DNA of 7,596 bases from Methanoregula sp. (GTDB lineage Archaea; Halobacteriota; Methanomicrobia; Methanomicrobiales; Methanospirillaceae): assembly GCA_028711405.1 (NCBI GenBank), contig JAQTSH010000073.1, positions 1 to 7,596 of the forward strand. Reading direction: 5' to 3'. Made by a program: the position numbers and the translations under genes. Numbering within the stretch: position 1 is the first letter of the stretch; every line of letters starts with the position of its first letter. Shown here piece after piece: positions 1 through 6,308 of the stretch. The notes under the pieces are model-generated. The model was not told where the DNA came from, made no database searches, and worked only from the letters and a program-made list of their open reading frames with translations.

Positions 1-1
1 G

Positions 2-499
2 GGACTCTATGAAGGCGACACGTTCGATTTTGTAGCGGTTGGCACCAAATGGATCGAAGGGTGTTACTGCCTCCCGGACGCAGCACTCAAAGGCGCTCTT
101 CTCTCCCTCACAAAGAATTACCGGTACGTGCTCATCGATTCCCCCGCGGGACTCGAACACCTGAACCGGAAGATCACGAACCGCGTGGATGACATCTTCG
201 ACATCATGGGAGCGTCCAACAAATCCTTCGAGCATGTGAAACGAGCGTACCGGATCATCCGGGATGTAGGGATCACATTTAACAATGTTTACCTTGTAGG
301 CGGTTGCCAGTTCACGGATGCGCTCGAACAGACCGTTATAAGAGAGACCTCGCAGCAGTACCTCGGGCGGATCGCGTTTGATCCGCTCGTGCAAGATTCG
401 GTGATCGCCGGGCGATCTCTCCTTGACATCCCCGCAGATGCGCCGGCATACCGTTCGGTCGTGCAGCTGATGGAGCGGGCAGGCTATGGCGGGAAATGA
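2..499 (+). CDS. cooC: CooC-type nickel-insertion ATPase for CO dehydrogenase, 3' part (partial)
   Basis: This is an open reading frame that enters from the left edge in frame 2 and ends at TGA 497-499, giving 165 residues. It is the C-terminal part of a MinD/CooC-family P-loop ATPase; the Walker A motif would lie upstream of the window. A Cys-x-Cys pair in EGCYCLP (codons 62-70) matches the metal-binding CxC of CooC at its dimer interface. YVLIDSPAGLEHLNRK (about residues 42-57 of the fragment) is the Walker B/switch II region, with the D-x-x-A-G-LEH-x-x-R signature of CooC proteins. Known role of the family: ATP-dependent delivery of nickel to the C-cluster of CODH in the cytoplasm. The gene points toward the cdh genes but is separated from cdhA by 243 nt, so whether it is co-transcribed is unclear. 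In Methanosarcina the equivalent gene lies between cdhC and cdhD. The alternative is another MinD-like ATPase, but the CxC motif and the location make CooC much more likely. Confidence 0.88.
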   Translation, partial: GLYEGDTFDFVAVGTKWIEGCYCLPDAALKGALLSLTKNYRYVLIDSPAGLEHLNRKITNRVDDIFDIMGASNKSFEHVKRAYRIIRDVGITFNNVYLVGGCQFTDALEQTVIRETSQQYLGRIAFDPLVQDSVIAGRSLLDIPADAPAYRSVVQLMERAGYGGK

Positions 500-524
500 C
501 CTACGTTGCGCAGTCTGACAGAAC

Positions 525-542
525 GGAAGTTCGAAAACTTTT
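525..542 (+). terminator. Weak hairpin with short T-run after cooC
   Basis: AAGTT (527-531) and AACTT (536-540) are inverted around the tetraloop CGAA. Two G-T wobble pairs may extend the stem, and it runs into four Ts (539-542). It begins 26 nt after the cooC stop, where a terminator or processing site would be expected. The stem is short and AT-rich, so this is a weak call. Confidence 0.2.
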
Positions 543-681
543 CTGATACGCTGGCAGCGGACAGATCCCTGTGCGAAACCGCGCCTACAATCTTCCCTGA
601 ATTTTCCGGTTCGGGCTCGTGACATGTCTATGCCAGGAGCATATCGTATACAGAAACATTAGGCACCCGCACCATCACCGG

Positions 682-696
682 GATAAAAGGGTATAC
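682..696 (+). promoter_or_regulatory. Candidate TATA-like element ahead of cdhA
   Basis: ATAAAAGGGTATAC is the most TATA-like stretch directly before the palindrome. A start site about 25 nt downstream would fall inside or just after the dyad at 701-726, letting that dyad act as an operator or as a hairpin at the 5' end of the mRNA. Other possible TATA-like stretches are at 641-651 and at 750-757 (AATATACA). No match is strong, so the assignment is a guess from position and composition. Confidence 0.15.
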
Positions 697-700
697 GAAC

Positions 701-726
701 CCGGATTTTCCCGCGGGAAAACCCGG
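701..726 (+). promoter_or_regulatory. 26-bp dyad symmetry with a perfect 16-bp palindrome, possible operator or leader hairpin
   Basis: TTTTCCCGCGGGAAAA at 706-721 is a perfect palindrome. Beyond one mismatched pair (705/722) the symmetry continues for four more base pairs (CCGG at 701-704 and 723-726), so 12 of 13 positions match across the centre. Outer AACCC (698-702) and GGGTT (728-732) are also inverted, though offset. It ends 16 nt before the ATG at 743, and its right arm overlaps GGTGGG (725-730), the only Shine-Dalgarno-like sequence for that ATG. As DNA it could bind a dimeric regulator; as RNA it would fold into a stable hairpin that could mask the ribosome site. Function is inferred; the symmetry is seen. 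Confidence 0.5.
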
Positions 727-742
727 TGGGTTAACCTTATGA

Positions 743-3133
743 ATGTTATCAATATACACTACATTAAATCCGGGCGTGGAGAGATTGACGGGTAAGGGCA
801 TCAACATCAGGTTTAAAGAACTGCAATCGGATATTGGATTTATTAAAGACCTGGAACTTTCTATCGGAAAATTATCTGAAGAGCGTTGGTCTGAGCCACA
901 GGGTCCGACGCCTTTCCCCTCTATCATCGCACTCCGGAACTGGGACCGGCAACTTCTCAAACGTTATCCCCCATTCTACCTGCCGTTCTGTGATCTTTGC
1001 TGTCTCTGCACCTACGGGAAATGCGATCTCACCGGCACAAAACGGGGCGCGTGCGGGATCACGATAGGCGCGCAGCAATCCCGCATGGTGCTCCTTGCCA
1101 CCTGCATCGGTGCCGCTACGCACGTCAGCCACGCGCACGAACTGGTCGAATGCGCCATAAGGAAATATGGCGCCGGGTTCCCTCTCGACCCGGGGGGTCT
1201 CGCTGTGGAGGTCGAGGCACCGGTCATCCGGCTCGTCTGCGGGATCAAACCGGAAAAACTCGGCGACCTCGAAGGCGTGCTGGAGTATCTTGAAAGCCAG
1301 GTCACCTGCCTGCTCTCATCGGTCCATACCGGGCAGGAGGGAGACAACCTCGATCTCGAATCCAAGGTGCTCCATGCAGGCATGATCGACCAGGTCGGGA
1401 TGGAAGTAGCCGATATCGCCCAGATCTCCGCATTTGGGTATCCGAAAGCCGACCCGGACGCCCCGCTCGTCGATCTCGGCATGGCAACCGTTGACACGAC
1501 AAAACCGGTCATTCTGATCATCGGGCACAACGTCCCACCGGCAATAAGCATTGTCGATTACCTCGCAGCACACCGGCTGACCGATGAGGTGACCGTGACC
1601 GGGATCTGCTGCACAGCAATCGACGTGACCCGGTACACGGCAAACGCAAAGATCATCGGACCAATTTCGTGGCAGCTCCGGTATATCCGCAGCGGGATAC
1701 CGGATGTGATCGTCGTCGATGAACAGTGTATCCGTACCGATGCACTGTACGAAGCAGAGAAGATCCATGCCCCGTTTATCGCAACATCGGAGAAGAACTG
1801 CATGGGTCTGCCGAACCGGACACAGGATCCGGCGGATGCGATCGTCCGCGACCTGGTATCGGGGAAGATGCCCGGCGTCCTCATCCTTGATCCGGCAAAA
1901 GTCGGGGAGGTCACCGTCCGGGTAGCGCGGGAAGTGGCTCCGGAACGGAGAAAAGTCGGATCGCTCCTTAGCACAAAAGAGATCATCGAACTCGCCCGGA
2001 ACTGCACGCAGTGCAAACAGTGCCGTCGGGCATGCCCCAACGATCTCCATATACCGGAGAGTATGAAGGCGGCAACCAAGGGCAACACCACGATGGCAAG
2101 CGACATGTATGAAGTGTGTGTCGGGTGCGGCAGGTGCGAACAGGCGTGCCCGCAGAATATTCCTATCCATACGATCATCATATCGGCGGCATCACGGACG
2201 ATGGGTGAGGAGAAGTTCCGTTGCCGTACCGGGAGAGGTGCCATCCAGGATGTGGAGATCCGTAAGGTTGGCGGACCGCTCGTCCTTGGAGAGATTCCCG
2301 GTGTCGTCGCATTTGTCGGCTGCGCAAATTATCCGAAAGGTGGAAAGGAGGTTGCCGAGATGTGTGTGGAGTTCGCAAAACGCCGGTACATTGTCTGCAC
2401 CTCCGGCTGTTCTGCAATCTCCATTGGCATGTACCGGGACGAGGAGGGCAAGACCCCCTACGAGCAGTACCCGGGCAGTTTCGATGCCGGGGGGATCGTG
2501 AATGTCGGGTCGTGTGTGGCGAACGCCCATATTGCCGGCGCGGCAATAAAGATCGCATCCATCTTTGCCCGGCGCAACCTCAGGGGAAATTATGAAGAGA
2601 TTGCCGATTATGTCTACAACCGTGTCGGTGCAGTTGGGGTCGCATGGGGCGCGATGTCCCAGAAAGCTGCCGCGATCGCAAGCGGTTTCTGGCGACTGGG
2701 TATTCCGGTCGTGGTCGGTCCGCACGGCACAAAATACCGGCGCATGCTTCTGGGCAGGGCGGACAGGGATGAGGACTGGTACGTGCATGACCGGCGGACC
2801 GGGAATGAGGTCTATGTTGGTCCGGTGCCGGAACACCTGTTCTTCAGTGCCGAGACAAAAGAGGAAGCGATGGTGATGATCGCAAAACTCTGCATGAGAC
2901 CCAATGACACCGGCAAAGGCAGGGCGATCAAACTCACCCATTATATTGACCTGCACAAACGCCTGCTGGGCACAATTCCCGACGATATTTACCGCTACGT
3001 CCGTACGATGACTGACGTCCCCATCACGGAAAAAGAAGAGATTACCAGGCAATTGCATGCCCATGACTGGGTGGAGAACACGATCCCGGATCCCACCCTG
3101 TTATTGTGGCAGATCAAAAAACAGGAGCAGTGA
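743..3133 (+). CDS. cdhA: CODH/ACS complex alpha subunit, Ni-Fe-S carbon monoxide dehydrogenase
   Basis: This 796-residue protein interconverts CO2 and CO at a Ni-Fe-S C-cluster; its length fits archaeal CdhA (about 800). The N-terminal cysteines C83, C86, C87, C89, C94 and C104 fit the B/D [4Fe-4S] clusters. Probable C-cluster ligands are H262 (in IIGHN), C290 (GICC), C329 (DEQC), C527 (VGCAN), C556 (SGC) and C591 (GSC), and K641 in MSQKA fits the catalytic lysine. Two inserted ferredoxin-type motifs, C421-C424-C427-C431 and C459-C462-C465-C469, are typical of the archaeal subunit and would carry the E and F clusters. The histidine relay after the B/D region is altered (H127, H130, then E133 and E136). 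The start is uncertain. ATG 743 has only GGTGGG at 725-730 upstream. GTG 776 and TTG 785 are in frame, and recognisable homology begins only near residue 20, so TTG 785 is a serious alternative. The stop lies 5 nt before the cdhB ATG. Confidence 0.97.
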   Translation: MLSIYTTLNPGVERLTGKGINIRFKELQSDIGFIKDLELSIGKLSEERWSEPQGPTPFPSIIALRNWDRQLLKRYPPFYLPFCDLCCLCTYGKCDLTGTKRGACGITIGAQQSRMVLLATCIGAATHVSHAHELVECAIRKYGAGFPLDPGGLAVEVEAPVIRLVCGIKPEKLGDLEGVLEYLESQVTCLLSSVHTGQEGDNLDLESKVLHAGMIDQVGMEVADIAQISAFGYPKADPDAPLVDLGMATVDTTKPVILIIGHNVPPAISIVDYLAAHRLTDEVTVTGICCTAIDVTRYTANAKIIGPISWQLRYIRSGIPDVIVVDEQCIRTDALYEAEKIHAPFIATSEKNCMGLPNRTQDPADAIVRDLVSGKMPGVLILDPAKVGEVTVRVAREVAPERRKVGSLLSTKEIIELARNCTQCKQCRRACPNDLHIPESMKAATKGNTTMASDMYEVCVGCGRCEQACPQNIPIHTIIISAASRTMGEEKFRCRTGRGAIQDVEIRKVGGPLVLGEIPGVVAFVGCANYPKGGKEVAEMCVEFAKRRYIVCTSGCSAISIGMYRDEEGKTPYEQYPGSFDAGGIVNVGSCVANAHIAGAAIKIASIFARRNLRGNYEEIADYVYNRVGAVGVAWGAMSQKAAAIASGFWRLGIPVVVGPHGTKYRRMLLGRADRDEDWYVHDRRTGNEVYVGPVPEHLFFSAETKEEAMVMIAKLCMRPNDTGKGRAIKLTHYIDLHKRLLGTIPDDIYRYVRTMTDVPITEKEEITRQLHAHDWVENTIPDPTLLLWQIKKQEQ
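3123..3127 (+). promoter_or_regulatory. Shine-Dalgarno AGGAG that decides the cdhB start
   Basis: AGGAG lies inside the last codons of cdhA and ends 11 nt before ATG 3139. It is too close to GTG 3130 and lies downstream of GTG 3106, so it supports ATG 3139 as the start of cdhB. Confidence 0.6.
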
Positions 3134-3138
3134 TCGCA

Positions 3139-3678
3139 ATGACCGCCATTGAGCCATGGCAGACTGCCGAGATCGCCGGACCAAAACGCGCCTCGGTCAT
3201 CATCAAGCCTGAGGTCGCCGACGCGATGATCCAACGGGCGAAACACCCGGTGCTCATCATCGGGCACCTCGCAGCAGCGATCGATCTGGATGACCACAAA
3301 ATGATCGATTACCTGCTCCTCCTCGCCCAGAAAGGACATATCCCCATCATCGGCACCGGGAACACAAACCGGGAACTGCAAAAGAGAGGATACCGCGAGG
3401 GAGGGATCATGCCGGCAGTGGATATCGGTCAGCGGTTGTGCGATCCGACCTGGAAAGGGCTGGACGGCAAAGAGCCCTACGATCTCGCGATCTTTGCCGG
3501 GCTCCCGTATTACATGGAGTGGACGATCCTCTCCGGGCTCAAACATTTTGCCCCGCATATCAAGACCATGACGCTCGACAACACGTACCAGCCCCATGCG
3601 CACTGGTCGTTTGCGAATATCTCGGTCAAGGACTGGCTGGAGAACTTAAAAGCGATCATCGAGAACCTGGAGGGATAA
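3139..3678 (+). CDS. cdhB: CODH/ACS complex epsilon subunit
   Basis: This 179-residue protein is the epsilon subunit, which binds CdhA tightly in the archaeal alpha2-epsilon2 CODH component. The family has a Rossmann-like (DHS-type) fold and has been proposed to help electron transfer, but its exact role is not settled. Visible features are an N-terminal PWQTAEIAGPKRA segment (residues 6-18), a beta-strand plus glycine turn in HPVLIIGH (36-43), a second in IPIIGTGN (68-75), CDPTWKGLDG (101-110), and a C-terminal DNTYQPHAHWSF region (137-148). It has no cluster-binding cysteine motif, only a single Cys at 101. Start: GTG 3106 would give 190 residues and overlap cdhA by 28 nt. ATG 3139 has AGGAG 11 nt upstream, follows the cdhA stop by 5 nt and gives a length close to the family's usual 170 or so, so it is preferred. 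The cdhC ATG follows the stop by 4 nt. Confidence 0.93.
   Translation: MTAIEPWQTAEIAGPKRASVIIKPEVADAMIQRAKHPVLIIGHLAAAIDLDDHKMIDYLLLLAQKGHIPIIGTGNTNRELQKRGYREGGIMPAVDIGQRLCDPTWKGLDGKEPYDLAIFAGLPYYMEWTILSGLKHFAPHIKTMTLDNTYQPHAHWSFANISVKDWLENLKAIIENLEG
3669..3674 (+). promoter_or_regulatory. Shine-Dalgarno GGAGGG for cdhC
   Basis: GGAGGG inside the last codons of cdhB ends 8 nt before ATG 3683. It is a near-perfect archaeal ribosome site and fixes the cdhC start. Confidence 0.7.
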
Positions 3679-3682
3679 ACGC

Positions 3683-5068
3683 ATGTTTGACGATATCCCG
3701 GTGGAAGTCGGGCTTGTGCATGCCGGAGAACGGATCCGGAAAAATGACATGTACGTGGAAATGGGGGGTCCGGAGATCAAGGAGAAGTTTGAACTGGTCA
3801 AAGTCCGGTCTCTCGATGTCGTGCAGGATGACGCGATCACGGTCATCGGTCCGGATATTTCAGATATGGAACCCGGCAAAAAATATCCGCTGGGCATCTT
3901 GATCGAGATCGCGGGAGCCCAGCTGGAAGAGGATATCGAGGGCGTGATCGAACGCCGCATTCACGAATACGCAAATTATCTTGAAGGGTTCATGCACTTG
4001 AACCAGCGGTACGATATCTGGGTCCGGCTCTCCCGGAAAGCGTACAACAAAGGGTTCACGACGCTTGCCTATTTTGGTCGCGTCCTTATGCGCCTCCTAA
4101 AGAATGAACTCCCGATTATCGAACGGATGCAGATCACCTTCTTCACGGACCCGGAAAAGATCCCGGCAGTCTATGCGGAAGCGCGACACGCGTACGAAGC
4201 CCGTGACGCACGGGCACGGGGGTTGACGGATGGGGATGTGGATCTCTTTTACGGGTGTGCACTCTGCCAGTCATTTGCGCCAAGCCATGTCTGTGTGATC
4301 ACCCCACAGCGGTACGCGAACTGCGGGGCGATCTCCTGGTTTGACGGCAGGGCAGCGGCACGGATCGACCCGAAAGGTCCCATTTTTCCCATCGAGAAAG
4401 GTGACTGCCTCGATACGGTGCGGGGAGAATATACCGGCATCAACGAGAGCGCGAAGAAACGTTCCCTCGGGCAGGTGAGCCGGGTCTACCTGTACAGTGC
4501 ATTCACGTACCCGCATACCTCCTGCGGGTGCTTTGAGGGAATTGCGTTTTATATCCCTGAAGTAGAAGGATTCGGCATCGTGATGCGGGGGTACCGGAAC
4601 GTGACCGTCAACGGTCTGCCATTCTCAACGATGGCGGATTCGACCGCAGGTGGCAGGCAGGTGGACGGGTTTCACGGGATATCCCTCGAGTACATGCGTT
4701 CCCCGAAATTCATCGCTGCGGATGGTGGGTACGAACGGATCGTCTGGATGCCAGCCGATTTAAAAGAGCAACTGCGGGAGTTCATTCCCGGTGACCTGAT
4801 CGAAAAGATTGCGACAGAAAAAGATGTGACGACAATAAGCGATCTTGTCACGTTCCTTACCAAAGCATCCCACCCGGTGATCGCACGGTGGAAACCCGAA
4901 GAGGCGGGGACGGTGAAAGATGCGCTGGGTGCAAGCCCGGTCTTCTCTGCCGGTGAATTTCCCTTCCAGGCAGGGGGCTTCAAGATCATTCTCAAGAATG
5001 CGCGGATCTATGCAGATAAGGTGACGATTGTGCCGATAAAACCAAAGAGACCGGGCAGGGGGGAATGA
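3683..5068 (+). CDS. cdhC: CODH/ACS complex beta subunit, acetyl-CoA synthase
   Basis: This 461-residue protein makes or cleaves acetyl-CoA from CO, a corrinoid-bound methyl group and CoA at the A-cluster, a [4Fe-4S] bridged to a two-nickel site. All six expected ligands are present. C192, C195, C204 and C214 would hold the cubane, with C195 bridging to the proximal nickel, and C281-Gly-C283 would bind the distal nickel. These positions are offset by exactly 314 from the Moorella thermoacetica AcsB ligands (506, 509, 518, 528, 595, 597), and F198 falls at the position of Phe512 there. The protein lacks the N-terminal domain of bacterial AcsB (about 730 residues), which docks the bacterial CODH; this is normal for archaeal CdhC. 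The C-terminus is basic and proline-rich (PIKPKRPGR). The stop at 5066-5068 is separated from the cdhD ATG by one base, so translation is probably coupled. Confidence 0.97.
   Translation: MFDDIPVEVGLVHAGERIRKNDMYVEMGGPEIKEKFELVKVRSLDVVQDDAITVIGPDISDMEPGKKYPLGILIEIAGAQLEEDIEGVIERRIHEYANYLEGFMHLNQRYDIWVRLSRKAYNKGFTTLAYFGRVLMRLLKNELPIIERMQITFFTDPEKIPAVYAEARHAYEARDARARGLTDGDVDLFYGCALCQSFAPSHVCVITPQRYANCGAISWFDGRAAARIDPKGPIFPIEKGDCLDTVRGEYTGINESAKKRSLGQVSRVYLYSAFTYPHTSCGCFEGIAFYIPEVEGFGIVMRGYRNVTVNGLPFSTMADSTAGGRQVDGFHGISLEYMRSPKFIAADGGYERIVWMPADLKEQLREFIPGDLIEKIATEKDVTTISDLVTFLTKASHPVIARWKPEEAGTVKDALGASPVFSAGEFPFQAGGFKIILKNARIYADKVTIVPIKPKRPGRGE
5057..5063 (+). promoter_or_regulatory. G-rich ribosome site for cdhD
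   Basis: AGGGGGG (5057-5063), at the very end of cdhC, ends 6 nt before ATG 5070 and can pair with the anti-Shine-Dalgarno sequence. It supports ATG 5070 as the cdhD start. Confidence 0.5.
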
Positions 5069-5069
5069 G

Positions 5070-6296
5070 ATGACCGACAAGAAAAATGATCAACACAACG
5101 AAAAGAACGGTCGTGACTCCCTGCCGAGCCTGCTCTCGCTCCTCTCCGGAGTTGACAAACTCGAACTCGATAATTTCGCGATGGAGATCGGGGATCTCGA
5201 ATTCTGGATTCCCACAGGAACTACGCACGGTTCCGCGTGTGCTCCTGAACCGGAGAAGGTAAGACCCCAGTTTTTAATACCGCAGACATTCGAACCCCCG
5301 ACTGAGGAGTTTGTCGGGCGCATTCTGGAGGTCCGGCTCGGTGCGACACGAGCGGAGGGGGGCACCCGGGGTAAAAGCCTTGTCATCGGGGGTGCTGATG
5401 CGCCGCCCTTTGTCTATACGAACAAGCCTCCCGCTCACCCGCCGGTCTTCGCGCTTGACGTGTTCGATATGGAAGTCCAACTGCCGAAAGTATTGAAATC
5501 CGGTCTCCTGGAGGTGATCGGGGATCCGGCGGAATGGGCGCGGTTGAATGTGAACAAGTTCGGCGCTGACATGGTCTCCATTCACCTCATGTCGACCGAT
5601 CCGCTCATCAAAGACACGTCGCCACGGGATGCTGCCCGGACGGTCGAAGAGGTGCTCCAGGCGGTCGACGTCCCGCTCATCATCGGCGGTTGCGGGGATC
5701 CGCACAAGGACGCGAAGGTGTTCACGAAAGTCGCCGAGATTGCCGCTGGTGAACGGGTGCTCTTAAACTCGGTGACGCTTGACATGACCGAGGCAAAGAC
5801 GCTTGAGGGTGTGGCGATGGCAGCGAAGGAACACGGTCATGCGGTGCTCGGTTTTACCGGGCTCGAACTGAACAAGGCAAAGGAGCTGAACCGCCGGCTC
5901 TACCAGTACCTGCCTCCGGAGGATATTGTGATGGATCTCACGACCGTAGCGCTCGGGTACGGGCTTGAGTATTCCTTCACGATCCACGAGCGAGCCCGGT
6001 ATGCTGCCCTGATGGGTGATACAGAACTCCAGCACCCGACCATCTCCGCCTCAACAAATGCCTGGGCGGCGCGGGAGGCATGGATGCAGATGGATCCACG
6101 GTATGGGCAAAAGGAACTCCGGGGTCCGCTCTGGGAGACGATCAATGCGCTCACGCTGCTCCTCGCGGGTGTGGATCTCTTCATGATGATGCACCCCGCT
6201 GCCATCCGGACGATGAAGGATACGGTCGAGCTGCTCATGCAACCGGATACCGCATTGCCTGAACACCTGACACACTGGGCAACGATGAAGATATGA
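5070..6296 (+). CDS. cdhD: CODH/ACS complex delta subunit, small subunit of corrinoid iron-sulfur protein
   Basis: This 408-residue protein pairs with CdhE to form the corrinoid Fe-S protein that carries the methyl group between tetrahydromethanopterin and CdhC. It has a charged head (MTDKKNDQHNEKNGRD), then LLSLLSGVDKLEL (21-33) and the family segment around EIGDLEFWIPTG (39-50). A TIM-barrel body runs from about residue 125 to the end. Recognisable family pieces are FGADMVSIH (164-172), VPLIIGGCGDPHKD (201-214) and the ISASTNAWAAREAW segment (325-338). It has few cysteines and no Fe-S motif, as expected for this subunit; the cluster is on CdhE. A second corrinoid-protein small subunit from another pathway is the only alternative, and the operon position rules that out in practice. 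The cdhE ATG lies 12 nt after the stop. Confidence 0.95.
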   Translation: MTDKKNDQHNEKNGRDSLPSLLSLLSGVDKLELDNFAMEIGDLEFWIPTGTTHGSACAPEPEKVRPQFLIPQTFEPPTEEFVGRILEVRLGATRAEGGTRGKSLVIGGADAPPFVYTNKPPAHPPVFALDVFDMEVQLPKVLKSGLLEVIGDPAEWARLNVNKFGADMVSIHLMSTDPLIKDTSPRDAARTVEEVLQAVDVPLIIGGCGDPHKDAKVFTKVAEIAAGERVLLNSVTLDMTEAKTLEGVAMAAKEHGHAVLGFTGLELNKAKELNRRLYQYLPPEDIVMDLTTVALGYGLEYSFTIHERARYAALMGDTELQHPTISASTNAWAAREAWMQMDPRYGQKELRGPLWETINALTLLLAGVDLFMMMHPAAIRTMKDTVELLMQPDTALPEHLTHWATMKI

Positions 6297-6297
6297 C

Positions 6298-6302
6298 GGG
6301 AG
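6298..6302 (+). promoter_or_regulatory. Shine-Dalgarno GGGAG for cdhE
   Basis: GGGAG lies in the 12-nt gap after the cdhD stop and ends 6 nt before ATG 6309. It decides the cdhE start. Confidence 0.6.
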
Positions 6303-6308
6303 TATACG

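Larger units (their letters stand above)
500..742 (+). other. Gene-free region between cooC and cdhA, likely cdh promoter and leader
   Basis: No convincing gene lies in these 243 bases on either strand. The stretch is more AT-rich and irregular than the flanking genes and holds several candidate control elements. These are a weak hairpin just after the cooC stop (525-542), two copies of GTATAC (646-651 and 691-696), an A/T-rich run at 682-690 that could serve as a TATA box, and a strong dyad symmetry at 701-726. Because the cdh genes downstream are packed tightly, this gap is the natural place for the operon promoter. I see no sequence close enough to the archaeal BRE/TATA consensus to fix the promoter with confidence. 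Confidence 0.6.

Noticed and set aside
628..960. Minus-strand open frame of 110 codons across the cooC-cdhA gap
   Set aside because: It runs through the palindrome and into the cdhA coding region, with no recognisable domain; the gap reads better as regulatory DNA.
1316..2170. Long minus-strand open frame of 284 codons inside cdhA
   Set aside because: It is a shadow of cdhA: the translation is rich in Arg, Pro, His and Cys with no family resemblance, while the + strand carries all CODH ligands without interruption.
2192..3064. Minus-strand open frame of 290 codons inside cdhA
   Set aside because: It lies wholly within the conserved C-terminal half of cdhA and has no recognisable domain or ribosome site.
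3106..3138. GTG 3106 as cdhB start
   Set aside because: It would overlap cdhA by 28 nt and lies upstream of the AGGAG at 3123-3127, which suits ATG 3139; the extra 11 residues do not resemble a family N-terminus.
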